NCBI GenBank assembly: GCA_036971715.1
Contig: JAVHJL010000005.1
Location: 1,426,001-1,490,000 of the forward strand
Source: Arthrobotrys musiformis
Taxonomy: Eukaryota; Ascomycota; Orbiliomycetes; Orbiliales; Orbiliaceae
Direction of reading: 5' to 3'
Length of the DNA stretch: 64,000 nucleotides
Shown here: one piece after another, positions 21,238 through 34,418 of the stretch
Position numbering within the stretch: position 1 is the first letter of the stretch
Layout of the letters: each line of letters begins with the position of its first letter
Notes under the pieces: generated by a model
What the model was told of the DNA's origin: nothing
Databases searched by the model: none
What the model saw: the letters and a program-made list of their open reading frames with translations, nothing else
Made by a program: the position numbers and the translations under genes

Positions 21238-24200
21238 TTATTTGTTCTGGTGGATGTAGGTCACCAACTCCTGGAGCTGGGAGCGAGTACCATCAAGAAG
21301 TGGGTTCTTAAACTCATCGTATTGGGCACTCAGCACCTTCTCGAAGAGAGGGAGGAGTCGGTCAGTTCTGGCGTGAACGGCCGGGTTCTTATCTTTGTCT
21401 ATAAGCACGTCGAACACGTTAGTATCGTGGCCGTGTAACATACCGCAAGTAACGGTAGGAGGGTGATTAAAAGGCAAGTGTCACTTACAAAGTTGTACAA
21501 ACATAGTGTAGATTGGCTCGTTCTCTTCGAAATCTTCCTCGAGCGGCAAAACACCAGCCAAGACGTCAAGGGCCTGTCCTAGGTCGGAGATGGCATTGAT
21601 ATTACCCATGACCATTCTTGCGACGCATCCGCAAGCGTTGTCTCGACCACGGTGCTTTTGTGTGCTGAACAGGACCTCAAGCTTCTCAAAAATTGCGCCA
21701 TAGTGCTTCGCAACTTCGGCCTTGTCCTCGCTGTAGAAACACAGGAGTCCGGTTCCGTAGGCAGCATTGGACTTAACTTCGAAGTTCTCATCACCTAGTC
21801 TGCGCAACAAGACTTGCATGAGGCCAGCAGTGTGTGGAGTAACACCTCCCTGCATGTAACGAATGCAGTCAGCGGTGACACCGATTGCGTGAGAGCGCTC
21901 GATGGCCTCGGTGGAAGAGGCATACTTGAGGACTTCCGCTCCAATCTTGGTCCAGGCGGCAGTAAAGGAAGGACCGAGGGCGGCAGCCAGGCCCTGAAGC
22001 CAGTCGAATGCAGACTCAATCAACACCCAATCGTACTCGGAGCTCTCCTCCAAGCCCTCAAGAAGCTCCCCATCGTCGTCCATTTCGAGTTGACAGAGGT
22101 GCTTCTTGGAAAGAATCAGGCTGATTTGGGTCATGGTTTCAGTGATGAGAACCTCGTCGACCTCACCCTTCTCGTTTGTGAACAAAGAGGGACCGCAAAC
22201 TTTCAAGGTCTCGCCGAGGTTGTGTGCAACGGCAGTAACGACTTCACGTTCAGTTTCCTGAAGGCACAAGGCCAATGTTCGGGTCATAATGAGATTTCCG
22301 AACTTCTGAAGATCAGCGGTGGGCTGAACCTTCAATGGAAGCCCGGCTTCCCAACGTTGGTTGATGCCAGCCTTGGTCTGTGCGGACCAGAAAGCAGCGT
22401 ATGCCCTCCAAAGGGTATCAATGGTGGCCCTGCGGACACCTTCGTACATGTGGCTGAGTCTTTCAACGAGAATGTCGATAGTCTTTTGAAACTCAGTTTG
22501 GTCGAGGGCTTCAGTGCAGTGTGAAATGATTTCACCAATAGCATCAATGGCAACTTCCTTTTCCAAAGAGACCGCGGTGACGGCGGCAAGATCCTCCCAG
22601 TTACCATCGTCGGATTCATCATCATCGATCATATCGGCGATAACGACTGGAGTATCAAGTTTGGTCCCGCCAATTTCGGAAACAACGAGGGGTGCATCGT
22701 CATCATCGTCATCGAGGTCAAGTTCAGCCTCAGCCTGGACGATGCTCTCAAGCAAAGTGCCAAGAACAGGCGTCAAGAAAGGCTTGAATTCATTCTTGTA
22801 AACACGAGCAAGGATAGCCCAGAACGAGAAGACACCTTCGCGGAGTCTGGTGTGGTCGAGTTGAATAGATTCCTGAGCAGCTTGCATCAAGTCCTGGACG
22901 TACGGTGTGAAAGCGGCTGGTCCAACGGCCTCGGCAATAGCACCCATGCAATCCAAGGTGACAGATCTCAAACTAAGTTCATCTTCACCGTCCTTGATGG
23001 TTAAGCAGGTGCTGAGGGCCTGCATTGTGTCGGGGAAATATGGAACAAACTTCTCTCCGGACCCACGAGCGGTGGAGGCGATGGCACCAACAGCGGCAGT
23101 CTTCAGCGGAATGTCCTCTTGAGTGAACATGGCGCTCAACCGTGGCATGATGGAGTTGAGGTAGTTTGGCATCTCCTTGGAGTCAACCTCTCCCAAGACT
23201 GCATCGATCGCATAGCAGCAAGAACGTTTGATGTCGATGCTGTCGCCCTGAACGTCGAGCATTTGGATGAGAATTGGGACGATCTGGGCGTGGAACTGGG
23301 CGATTTCGTCGCCAAGCTCATCGGCGAGGTTAGCAAGAGCGTGGAGGGCGGCCTTGCGGACCTGGACATCGGGGTCGGTAAGAGCACTATGGATGACCGG
23401 GATGACCTGCTCGATCTGTGTCGCAACGAAGTCTGGTGCACCCTCGACACAAGACCCAATGGCAAGCAATGCAGCTCGTCGCTCATTTGGATTTTGACTG
23501 GAGATGTATGGACCAAGAGTCTTCATGAGTGGAACGACAACTTGAGATGGTGGAAGAGCCTCAGCGAGGAAGTTGATCAACAAGATTCCTATCCTACTAG
23601 GTGCAGAATCGTCACCACCTTCATCATCTTCTTGAGGCTCAGCAGCGATCTTGATAGCCATCAATGTAAGGCGCTCTCCAAGCTTCATCGACTGGACCTT
23701 CATCTTGCGGATTCTAACACATGTTAATAGGAAGTTCAAAGCCTTGGATCGGACGTCCTGGTCATTGCTCGGGTTTTCCGCCAAACCAATCATGAACTCA
23801 ATCAAGTCTTTGAGGTAGTTCCCAATAAGAGCTCCCTCAGATCCAACAGCATTGATGAATACTTCGAAGGAATCGTCGAGCATCTTCGGATCTTCGCTTT
23901 GGATGACTTGCTTGAGGACTTCAACCATCGATGGGAGAAGGGCCTTGAACTTCTTGATACTGTCCGAATCCTCGTCGGACTCAAAGTTCTCGCCCATCTT
24001 CCCCAAAGCCATCAACGTGTAGACTCGGACCTGCAAGCTTTCTGGGTCGTTGAGGGTTCGCTCAAAGAGGACGAAGAAATCAGACCATTTGTCAGAAAAT
24101 TGGTCCTCGAAGGTTTCGATGAGGTTATAGAGGATGAAGACACCGAGCTCACGGTCCGAAACATTATTCGACGTCGCAGCCTGGTGAAGGTGGCCTGGGA

Positions 24201-24653
24201 GAGATGCCCATTTTCCTTCAGGGAGGTCGACCCTGGCAATCGCAGAGATGATACGAGCGATGGCATGCTTCACAATCGGTGTAGGCTCCTTGACAGCAGT
24301 CTGGAGGAGAGCATCACGGAGCTGGTCCTTCTGGCCTTCAAGCTCGGATTCTTTTCCTGAGCTGCCTTGCCAGAAGTTCGCAACAAGCCTAGCGGCTTGA
24401 ACAGCGGCAATCTGTCGGAGAGCTTGCTCTGGATGGCTGGCAAGCACTTCGATGAGTAGGGGTAAAGATTGCGAATGTGTGAAGAATTCCTTCTGTAGAG
24501 TCGCTGTTGCCTGCTTGACAGTCTCGGTATTGGCTTCAAAAAGACGTTAGTCCTCGCTGCATTATACAACAAGCAACGCGAAACAGGACGGGACTTACGT
24601 TGAAGGATGCCTTCCAACAAGGAAAGGAATCGCTGCTTGTCAAGGGCAGCCAT
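21238..24653 (-). CDS. kap121: Importin beta / karyopherin Kap121 (Pse1, Kap-beta3)
   Basis: Exons on minus: 24653-24599, 24533-21489, 21398-21238 (1086 aa, close to the ~1090 aa of yeast Pse1). The N-terminal exon MAALDKQRFLSLLEGILQ joins to PNTETVKQATATLQKEFF in phase 1; the C-terminal exon ends in LQELVTYIHQNK after a 90-nt intron with a GATACTAAC branch site. The sequence is HEAT repeats throughout, with typical helical pairs (RRAALLAIGSCVEG, VRKAALHALANLADELGD) and the acidic insertion AELDLDDDDDDAP that binds cargo/Ran in this subfamily. The protein carries ribosomal proteins, histones and other cargo through the nuclear pore under Ran-GTP control. Long open frames on the opposite strand in this interval are shadows. 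Confidence 0.96.
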
Positions 24654-25564
24654 TTTTGGAGGGACAGTTGACGATATGAAAGAACGAGAGGGTAAAAGGC
24701 TCTTGGAGAAAAGTTTTCGCTGGTGGGAAAGCAGTAGGTTTGGGACTGCCTGTGAGCCTATTAGCAGCAGCGCGATGAGGGGAGCTGATCAATGCAATGA
24801 GATGCAGCTGCAGCAATCGACAGCTATTTATCGTACGTACCTGTACAAGTTGATACCAGTGCTCGATGGTATTCAGCGACCCGGAATACCCAGGAAAAGA
24901 GAAGTAGAAATAGATTAAGGTATGAGGAAGGATAGATGTGAGTGAAGAAAGAGAAGAAAAAGATCTTTTTGGAAGGACGCAGAGCTTAAGATTTTTTTTG
25001 TCTTGGAGAGCGCAGCAGAAACTTTTTTCCCATGTCGGTGCAAGGTTGTTGCTTGCCAAAATGCCTTCTAGCCGAGTTTGGGTGTAGTGCCCCACCAAAG
25101 AGAGGTTTGTTATCGATAAGGCCGGAGACCCTGGGCCGCCGACAGAACCAGCGCAGTGTGTACGTATACCATGTACAGGTACCCGGGGACTCACTTCTGA
25201 ACTTGGCTCTCCTCTTCTAGTGTTAGCTGATAGTGTACCCTCTATTATATGAAATGTGGTCTTAGACTATATCACCATTTTTTATATTTTTTATGTATTT
25301 TTTTAATTTTTTATGTTTTTTAAATCAGATTTTTGGTACATTTTTAGTATATTCAAGTTAGATAGATAGAAATCATGCTCAAGTAAACATCGAGGGGCTA
25401 TAAAATATAAGATCTAGACTATTATACAGAACATCTACAAAGATTAACCGCCAATCACTCGACCGTATTATGCCACTAGGTACTACTAGCTGTTTAGTCT
25501 AGTCGGCATTACATTGCATCAAGACGCCTCGCATTGGGCAAGTCCTCCCAGCTAGCTAGACCAT
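24654..25564. other. Intergenic stretch between importin and pectate lyase genes
   Basis: Holds the 5' region of the importin gene and the 3' region of the pectate lyase gene (both minus). A very AT-rich segment with T runs lies around 25275-25345. No gene seen. Confidence 0.55.
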
Positions 25565-26738
25565 TTACTCAATGACATCAATGTCGACCTTGCCAATTCC
25601 AGCGCCAAGCTTGACCAATTCCGCCACAAACTTCAACGGGGTCAACTTGTACCTATACGGGGCCTTGGTAAACGTTCCGACTTTGGTAATATTCACCGTG
25701 GCGCTGCCCCAATCATTTCTATATCCCAGATTCGCAAAGCCATCCTTTTCATCGTCACCGCAGACGCAGAAATTCGGCGAGTCTTCCGGTACGACGAGGC
25801 CGTGGGTGCTTACTGCCTCGCCGGTATCCCCTCTGAAGACATTGCCCTCAATGAGAGCCTGGTTGTCAGATCTGGAGTGAATGGCTTGATAGTAGAAATC
25901 TTCGTAGTAATTGCTGTAGATATGGTGGAAACCGAAACGACCGGCGGGGCCGCGGGTTCCCAGGCGCTGCCAGAAATTGTGGTGGTATGTAACGTGATAC
26001 TTCCCCAGTTCGTGGGTGAAAGTGGGCTCGTTTCCGACCAAGGAAGTCTTCCAGTGGTCGTGGAGATAGTTCCACGAGACAGTGACATAGTCCGACCCTC
26101 TGATGATGTCGATTAAACCATCCTACCCAGAAAAGAATTTCGTTAGAGACTCCTGCATATATCTAGCATATTAATATTCGAGGGAAACGTACGTAGTGGT
26201 CAGGGCCGTGGTTATTATCGGACGTCAGTTCGTTGTGATCGATCCACACACGAGTGGAATTGCTGATTGTGATAGCATCATTCCCCACGACATCATTTAT
26301 CTTCAAATTCTGGATAATGACGTTGGTAGCATTGGCGACAGTCACTCCTATATATCAAGAATCATATTTAATTAGTTGACTGATCGCCATCGTTTGAATT
26401 GATTATCGGGTGCTCCACAAACCTTTATCATAAATGCTACCAGAATTCTTGCACCCAATCAAAGATTTATTAGAACCAACAATAACACGGGCTTCCGGCT
26501 TGATAGCCCCAATGACCTTAACCACCCGCGGCTCAGAACCAGCAACAGCGGTAGCGAGGGAAGGATAGTCCGTAACCGTAACAGTTGGACCGCCTTTCCC
26601 ACCCACGACCTTTCCTCCAACCGGGTTATCCTTCGCATATCCCTCAACGTCCCATGAGAATTCGTCCAACCCCTTGGGGGTGGTAGCAGCAGCCATGGCC
26701 GCAACAGCGCCAGCTGTGACAAATGTGGAAAACTTCAT
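25565..26738 (-). CDS. Secreted pectate lyase, polysaccharide lyase family 1
   Basis: Exons on minus: 26738-26423, 26347-26193, 26122-25565 (342 aa, the usual size for fungal PL1). Introns of 75 and 70 nt fit in phases 1 and 0. A signal peptide (MKFSTFVTAGAVAAMAAA) precedes the right-handed beta-helix. Hallmarks are NKSLIGC, the calcium-binding segment VWIDHNELTSD plus the Asp residues in DGLIDIIRGSDYVTVSWNYL, HDHWKTSLVG, and the catalytic-Arg region RLGTRGPAGRFGFHHIYSNY (RxPxxR type). The enzyme cleaves alpha-1,4-polygalacturonate by beta-elimination outside the cell, attacking plant pectin. A TATA-like box lies 137 bp upstream. Confidence 0.95.
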
Positions 26739-28057
26739 GTTGATGGTGGGACGGGATATACGGCGAAACGACAGGTATCGTCAAAAGGAGGATGTCTAGG
26801 AGCTCTAGCCTGCGAAGCAATGCGCAATGACAATTCCAGAGATATCCTTATGCCAGGAGCCATCCGACGAGCGTATTTATATCCCATATCTCCATAACGA
26901 CAACGACATGGAGTTTCTCCATCCGCAAAATTTAAAAGGGCCGACGTAGAAATTCAATATTGCCCTCCGCAAATAACCTCCACAGATTCTCCGCATGGCC
27001 TGGATTAAGGTATCCCAGACCAATCTCCCCCACAAATGGAGCTGCTTGCAACAGCATGTCTTCCGTAAAGTGTGTTGTCAGAATCGGATCCAGCCCGCAT
27101 GGCGTAAGAAATTCCAGGTTTCGCAGTCGCGGTTTAACCAGATGAAATGTCAATATGTCGAAAGCGCCTAGACTTTAGCTAAGCCGGTGGCTTGTATCCC
27201 GAAACGCCCTCAGATCGACGATATGACCCCCTTAGTACCGAAATCTCGTAGGAAAATCGAAGAAAAATAAAGTTGCCCAGCTTTGACAAGAACCTACAAG
27301 AACGCACAAGAAATCCACAAGCGTCAAACAAGACAATATAAGCATATCCTCAAGAACAACGAGAAGACCAAAGGAAAAGAGCCCAGTGGTGGAAATAGCT
27401 GTTTTTCCAAGGCGGCGCAACAGTCAAGATGTGGAAGTCAAGAGTTTTCCAAGACGGAGGAAAGTTGTGGGACCAAGACGGAATAACAGTGTCGGTGGTC
27501 TGGATTTAAACTCCCAGTTCCCCATGTTCTAACAAGGGAAATAAATGACGTTCATCACGCACAGATGTCCGGATAAATCTCACTTGGCGGCGCCATTAGG
27601 AATATTAACGTAATCTAACTATCCGACAAGACTTGCCGCTCCTAAATCTCTACTATGAAGGGGCCTTATGGAAGAGCAGGGCATGAGAAAGTATAGGGAG
27701 ATAGCTCGATAGTAAGGACCATTAGAACGCGGTATGGTAGTTTCTTCGAAAGCAATTATGTGTAACGGAACCTAGGTACCTATGCACTGTTTTGTTGCAC
27801 TTTCTGTGTTGTTTCTTGGAACTCGCAGGGGTGCTTTCTATTGAATCAAGGGGGATCTAGCTAGCCCAAGTAAATTTCCGTGGCCAATAATGTGTATTGA
27901 TGGTAATTGAAAATGCAAAAGTCCAATACGCCGTTATACAAGATGGTGGGTTCTGTACAAAAAAAATAGCACTATAGCAGGAAAAAACAAAAACAAAAAT
28001 AGAGCCGTAGATACAGTGCCTGGTTTGCTCTCCGTCTCTTAATTCTGGTAAGGCCCA
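26739..28057. other. Intergenic stretch, no supportable gene
   Basis: Between the pectate lyase 5' region and the SNF2-type gene 3' end. A minus-strand open frame at 27153-26932 lacks an ATG at its start but reads protein-like (EDMLLQAAPFVGEIGLG), so it could be an exon or gene relic; I could not build a model around it. Confidence 0.5.
26875..26881 (-). promoter_or_regulatory. TATA box upstream of pectate lyase gene
   Basis: TATAAAT on the minus strand, about 137 bp upstream of the ATG at 26738. Motif and position only. Confidence 0.45.
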
Positions 28058-31000
28058 TTACCTTCGCCCATATAACGAAGACTCTGGCTTGCGCTGGGGC
28101 TTAGAGCCTCCTGCTCGCGATGCTTTTCCGTATGGACGACGATCCTCGTCTGGAGAATACCTATCGTGATCTCTCGTTGACTGCGAGTTGTCCATGAGAT
28201 TAAGTTTGCTTCCCAAAGTGAATGCAAGTTCATCATCATCGTTGTGCAATTGTTCGGCATCCTTCTTGAACAAGAATAGAAGATCATTCTTGGTCAACTT
28301 GCCCGATTCTCCCTTCTTGAGCAAATCCCCAGAACCGAATGCTGCCTCTGCAACTTTGCGCTTGCGGTCTTGCAGCTCTTGAATTCTCGATTCAATAGTA
28401 TTGCCGACAGACATCCTGTAGACAACAACATCGGAGGTCTGGCCAATGCGGTGAACTCTGTCAATAGCCTGCTCTTCGACAAACTGCCAGTTAAATGTCT
28501 CGTTAGTATATACCTAGCTCCTTTCGACACAGGGACGACAATCCTTACCGGATTCCAGAAGGGTTCCAAGATGACAACCCGGTTTGCAGCTGTTAGATTT
28601 AAACCGAGCGCTCCGCATTTCAAACTGCAGAGCAGAACTTGACAGCTTTCTGAGTTTCGCAGTGTATCCAAGCTTCTCTCTCTTTCATCATTTTTCATCT
28701 TACCATCGTATCGGACAAACCTGATACTCCTGTGCTTTAGGAAGGGCTCGATCATATCGAGCATGGAAGTGAAAGCTGAGAATACGATTGTCTTGTTGTT
28801 CTCTGCGACCTCTTGTTTGAGAATCTTCATCAAGTTGCGGATTTTCGCGGATGCGAACGAATTTGAAGGATCGGGCTCTTCGATATCGGACTCGTACTCG
28901 CTATCAGAGCTGTTAAGTGTGATACCGCTGGGTTCTTCGATAAAAGATTCGAATTCGCCGGACTCTTCGCCTTCAGATTCAATAGCCTCGTCGTCCAATA
29001 AACCGTTTCGATCTCGACTGTCGTCATCCTCTTCATCTTCTTCATCCTCATCGTCATCCTCGTCCTCATCGTCATCTTCTTCAGCCTCATCAGAATATTC
29101 GTCGGGATCTACAGGGGCCTTTTTCTTGGGGGCGGGCTTCTCCTCTTCCTCTTCCTCTTCCTCCTCTTCATCATCTGAATCGAGAATTATACGGCGATTG
29201 TTTCGGTCCTTAGGCTTTGAAGTCTCTTTTCTCTTCTCCGCCTTGTCCTCAACGCTAACCTTTCCAAGACCGTTAATTAAATCGTCCAGATCATCCTCAT
29301 CTTCTTCTCCTGCTCTTTCTCGGCTCAATTTGTGTAAAGACGCCCGCTTTTCTTTAAATTTCTTCTTCAGATTTCCCAACTCCTCGCGACAAGACTTGCA
29401 ATGGGTTCGGCCTTCCTGAGTCTCAGCTTTGGAGAGCTCAATCTGACAGAGCTCGCAGGGCTTGTTGTCAAGATTCATGCCACCCATGATATCCGCGAGG
29501 CTGTCGATCTCTCCAACTGAATCTTCATCTATAATCCTAGAGGCTCTAGACCCCTGCGACGCCTTTCTAGGAGTTTTTGTGCTGCTAAAAACTCGTTCTT
29601 TGTCCTCGGTCAGCTTCCCCGCGAGAAGATGGGGATGGTTACAAGCTTGGCGCAGCCGGGTCATGATAACCAAAACGCCGGCCATGCCGTGTTTTTTGTT
29701 CCCAAACAAAAGGTCATTCAAACGGTCGTCCATGCGCGATTCAAGTTTCCGGTAAAACCTGTCTTCATCGTCATCGAAGGAGCAAGATACTGTCTTGACG
29801 CTACGTTTGACCATGTTGAGTTTTAGAGCTTTCTCGTTCTTCGCACCTGGTTTAGTGGGTTCTTTGGCCTTCTTCGGGTCCTTCTTTTCATCGGAGGCTG
29901 CCTGAAGGACGGCTTTCGTACGTCGTAGCATAATGGAGCCGAGTAGTGCTCGAATACGCTTAAGAGCCAACCCTGCTTTGTTGCTGGTCAGGAGACGAGT
30001 GATATCTTGCTTCCATTTGCCCTTGTCTGCATATGGATCTACTCTAAGGAAACGAATCAAGCTTTGGAGCTCATCGACGTTGTTTTGAAGGGGAGTCCCA
30101 GTGAGGCACCAACGATAGTGAGATTTGAGCGCATAACATGCGATAGTGCTCTTCGCCAGGTGGTTTTTGATTGTATGCGCTTCATCAATGATGACTCTCC
30201 ACCATCTCACATCCAAGCAGCCTATGAGGGCGTCGGGGACGCTGTCTTTGTGCTCGCTGACAAGAACCTGGGGTGTCGTGACGACAACATCATAAGCTTT
30301 GAGGTCCTTCCCAGATCTTGTTCTTGAAGGGCCATGGTGGACTAGAACTCTGAAGCGACCATCCGTTTTATCTTTAATTTCTTTTTCCCACTGCTTGATG
30401 AGAGCCAAAGGGGCAACTATCAATGTTCCCCGGTGTGTATCGGAGGGGATCTTGTGGTCTTTGAGGTACTTTTCTCGCTCCTCCGAGGAATGTGTTTTGC
30501 TGGAGGGCATAGGGTTGGAAAGGAGTAGAGCTATCGATTGAATGGTTTTGCCCAAACCCATCTAGTAGATGTAGTTAGCAGCCTAAATCTAGGGAATTTG
30601 GAGTTATTTCTACTTACATCATCGGCCAAAATACCGCCTTTGACTTTGCTGTCCTCTTGTTTCAGAAGCCAAGCCAAACCCCGAATCTGATGTGGAAGAA
30701 GAGTAACCGAAAGGCCTTCAACATGGCCATCCTCTTCTTCTTCTTCCTCTTCCTCTTCAACCGCAGCGGCTGCAGCCTCCGCGGCCTTCTTTCTAGCCCT
30801 AGTTCTCCTGCTTGGTGGCTCGTCATTGATGTTCTCAAGCAAATCTTTCAAACTATCCATAGCAGCCTTGGAGTCCATATAATCTGTAGCATCGTAGGTA
30901 TAGCCATCCGACGTGAATGTGGTTCCCTTTCCAGCTTTCGCCCAAGAGCTTCCAATCATCCCAGTGGCCGGTCTCACGGGGGCGGCCCATCGGGACAAAT

Positions 31001-31517
31001 CGTCCATTGGGCGCGATCCTTGAGAGCTCGATGATGATTGCGCAGCCCGAGCATATGGGTCAAACGAAGTCGGCTGGTATTCCTTACGACTTGGCCCACC
31101 ACCGAATTTCGAACCCCCACTTGGGAATAGCTCCCGAGCAGTACCTTGGTGGTATGGCCGTTGAGATGAACTTCGGAGATCTGGCGAGGAGTCGAGAGAG
31201 ATAACAACTGGCGGCGAGTCCACGTCTATGGGTGCTTGGGCGCTACCCGGTTTTTGACGCCACTTGTCGTCATTTGGACGGCGTAATGAAAGATCGTTCC
31301 ATGCTGGCTGCGATACTAGAAGTGAATGACCTGATTAGTATCCTATGTGTACGAGTGGGACGTAGTTTGCAAACCAACCATTCCCTCCCCTACCTCTTCC
31401 CACGCCACTAGATATGCCTGCTGGGCCTTTGAGAGGGGTTGTCTCCCCGAACTTTGGGGCATCCCGAGACCCCAGTGTGTTCCTTGGGTTGTAGCGTCCG
31501 TCTGGTATCCCAGACAT
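28058..31517 (-). CDS. SNF2/Rad5-like DNA-dependent ATPase (helicase superfamily 2)
   Basis: Exons on minus: 31517-31379, 31315-30618, 30561-28549, 28483-28058 (1091 aa). The junction into exon 3 restores motif I (LADD|MGLGKT) and the junction into exon 4 restores motif VI (FWNP|FVEEQAIDRVHRIGQT), which strongly supports both. Motif II is DEAH at about 405-408, and RQACNHPHLL and LKCGALGLNLTAANRV are in place. A disordered N-terminus with Arg/Gly and Glu runs precedes LLPHQIRGLAWLLKQE. Between the two helicase lobes is a short Cys cluster (CELCQIEL...HCKSC), a reduced zinc motif where Rad5/HLTF/Uls1 relatives carry a RING finger. It is followed by very acidic stretches with about ten Glu in a row. 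Likely a nuclear chromatin or repair translocase of the Rad5/Uls1/Rrp group. The ATG at 31517 is the best start seen; a further 5' exon is possible. Confidence 0.9.
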
Positions 31518-34418
31518 CTCGTATGCGCTATCGTAGAGGGACGTTCGATAATTCGATCAGTTGGAGCTAACGGTTCCGAAGGATAGGACTCTACGCTCTC
31601 TATTGAAATACCGCCAACTAGAGTGCTGTTTTTAAGGAAGTAGTGAAATGGAGGGGTGTTTATATCCGGTTCAGAGTCTTGAAAACCTTGAAGCCTCGTG
31701 GAATACAAAATGATCAGGAAATATAGAGAAAACAATCAACAGAAGCTCGTGAGATAATGCGGGGCCAAGTTGAAGTCGCGTAAATCGACCACGCGTATTA
31801 TCACGCCAAGTGCCTAGATGGAGGGGCCGTATCCCTGGTAATAGCTGGTAGGCGGTTCGCTGTGTTTGTTTCTACAAGCTAGCTTGAAGCCAATTGTCAT
31901 GGGCAACGTATGTAGACATCAGCCACAGTATGTGCCACAGCTTGTGGCAAATGAATCCACCCATCCTGCTAACTAGATGACATCAACGCACAAGCTTGGA
32001 AAATACCCTTCTTGTGCTACCTCGCATTGGTTCGATCTAGAAACAACCACATTCAGGGTTTTTCGCCAGCCGGTACTCTAAGAGTCCACACGATGCAGGT
32101 CGGCCCTATGACCTTAAGGCTCTATTTTGCCCAGAACGCCAAATACTACTTCTTACCAGTTTTTCAAGGGCTAACAGGGTCTCTCGAGGGTCTGTAGGGT
32201 CCAATTTCCACTCATACATGTGCACATAGCAGACATGGCTAGCTCGAATAATAGGCTGGCAATGTGGAAAGCTCCGGCCGAGACAGGGTTCCACCGAGCC
32301 GAACTCACGCCCACAGTCGATTTGCCCGCAAACGACGATTCGCGGCGACAATGACATCGGACCATTGTGAGATTGGTGTTTACTAGTCGATTTCAACCCA
32401 CTAGGCTTGGAATTGTGGCTTGAGATCACAGGCCTTGGGGAGAGGTTTGTCTTCAATTCGAGTTCATTTGCATGTGCATATGCATGTGGGCTAATTTTTT
32501 CTTAATCATAAAGCTATTGTATGCCTCTACTACAAGAATATTTTATTTCCAGCACAATGAATTGAATGCCGTTGCATTGTGCTCTGTGAATAATATTCGA
32601 AGTTCTCTCGTATGAGTCGGGAGTTGCATTGAGGCCATATCAAGTGTCATAATCCAAGCCTTTTACCAGATTCCCATGTTTCACAGATGCGAAAGTCGAA
32701 TTTTCCATTTTGAACGTTTGAAGCGACTTCCATGGCCATGATGTCATCGGCCAAAGCAAGGCAATGCCGCCTCGAAAACCTCTTGGTTTCTATCTGAACA
32801 AGGGCGAGAACATGGCCATGGCCATAGAGGCCAAAACTAGGTCGTCCTGGTCTGTTGAAGCAAAGATTAATTACGAACGATAATCTAGTTTAGCCTTGCA
32901 TTGGGGGCGCTCATCTGACGTTTCGACAAATTGATGTCGCCTGAGAACATTTTTGCCTTCAAGGAACAAGCGCTATCACGAAAACCTCTCCGCACGCAAT
33001 CCACCTGCCCCAAACCCCGGGCCCTGGAGAACCTACAGATCTATACCCTTAAGTTGATCCGATGGGGACAAAGGCACTGACAAATGGGATGCCGGGTTTG
33101 ATTTCTCGCTTTAAAGTCTATCTGGGTGTGCTTGGGAACGGGAAAAAAAAAAGATCGAAGCGGTTTCTAAACCTAAACGACCCCAAGCTCGTCACTCCAA
33201 CTTTCGAACTTTCTTGCGCTCGAAACCACGAAAAACATGGATATTCTTTGCCCAGCCAGTACAGTCGTAAAATCCTGATCTTCAAAAAAAAATCTATAAC
33301 AGGGCACCTATATATTGCATCGGCATACGTCTTCCGTACCTCGTCATAAGGCGACCAATAACCGCATTTTGCCCCAGCTGTGGCTGCCAGGAGTTAGTTG
33401 GGTTGACGTCCTGAGCCCCGCCATTGCATAGCTTAGCTCTATCAAACCGCACGACGCAAGTTATCCGCCTCATGACAATATGTAAGTCGAACGGGTACCT
33501 GTATGGTACGACTAGAGAATAATACCACAATATACCAATTAAAATTCCACATATGTATCCAGCGAAGATTACTTAAGTATTCAAATGCAGGGCAGCTTTT
33601 GTATTCCATGTGAAACCCACGTTTGGCCACTATGTAATCCTGATTTTTCCAACAAGGAGGAAATTGATACATTTGAATGTTATATCAAGCATAGCGCTGC
33701 AGATACATGGAGCTCCCCCAGAAGGGGCCCTGAAGGTCCACCCTGCTCATGGGAGCTTCATAATAGCTACGGCCATAGCCCAAGACAAATGCCCAATAAG
33801 CCACCTGCTAACTTCAGGACTCGCAACTAGCTTCTGGTAGATCCACCCAAGGAAGCAGAGATCAACGCGGGAGGCTTGAAATACGCAGTCCATTATAACC
33901 AGACTACCCCGCCGCTAAGGGGCCCTATACTATAGCTCCGCCGAGAAGTGCGATTCGATAAACGCCTGGTTAATCTTGCTACAGCTTATTACGGTCTATT
34001 TTTACCAAATCCGCTGGTCATTGCGACCTTATAGTTGGATATAACCTCATCTCAAACCCGGTCCCTCGTACATACTTCAGACACAAACCCGTTACCCGGA
34101 ATAGACCAACATTCATTCATTCGGAGGATTTTGAGAAGCTATTCTATATTTTGCGACGGGAGCTCTCGTTATTGACCACCATCCCTGCAGCGATATAAAT
34201 ATTATCGCCCTGCCCAGACTGCTTCGTGGCTAGTACTAGGTTCTGTATCAAAACCAATCCCGGCCAGATTGAAGCCCACAGTTGACCACCGAAACATTCG
34301 CCACCGAATAAGATAACCTTGGTCGAGGAGTAATGAATGGTCTATTCACAGCAATAACTTAATGAATGAACATTGCCTCGAAAGTTAGACCTCGTACGTT
34401 GAATCTTATACCAATAAG
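31518..34418. other. 2.9-kb divergent intergenic region, no supportable gene
   Basis: Upstream of both the SNF2-type gene (minus) and the phytochrome gene (plus). No open frame has recognisable protein character. Probably promoters and 5' leaders. Confidence 0.55.

Noticed and set aside
21814..23727. Long plus-strand open frames (236 and 202 aa)
   Set aside because: They lie wholly opposite the importin Kap121 exon and have no family character; antisense shadows.
26932..27153. Minus-strand 73-aa open frame with a protein-like stretch
   Set aside because: No ATG, no matching flanking exons; may be a gene relic but not enough to call.
28763..29419. Plus-strand 218-aa Ser-rich open frame
   Set aside because: It is the complement of the Glu/Asp-rich codons of the SNF2-type gene; long Ser runs arise from reversed Glu/Asp codons.
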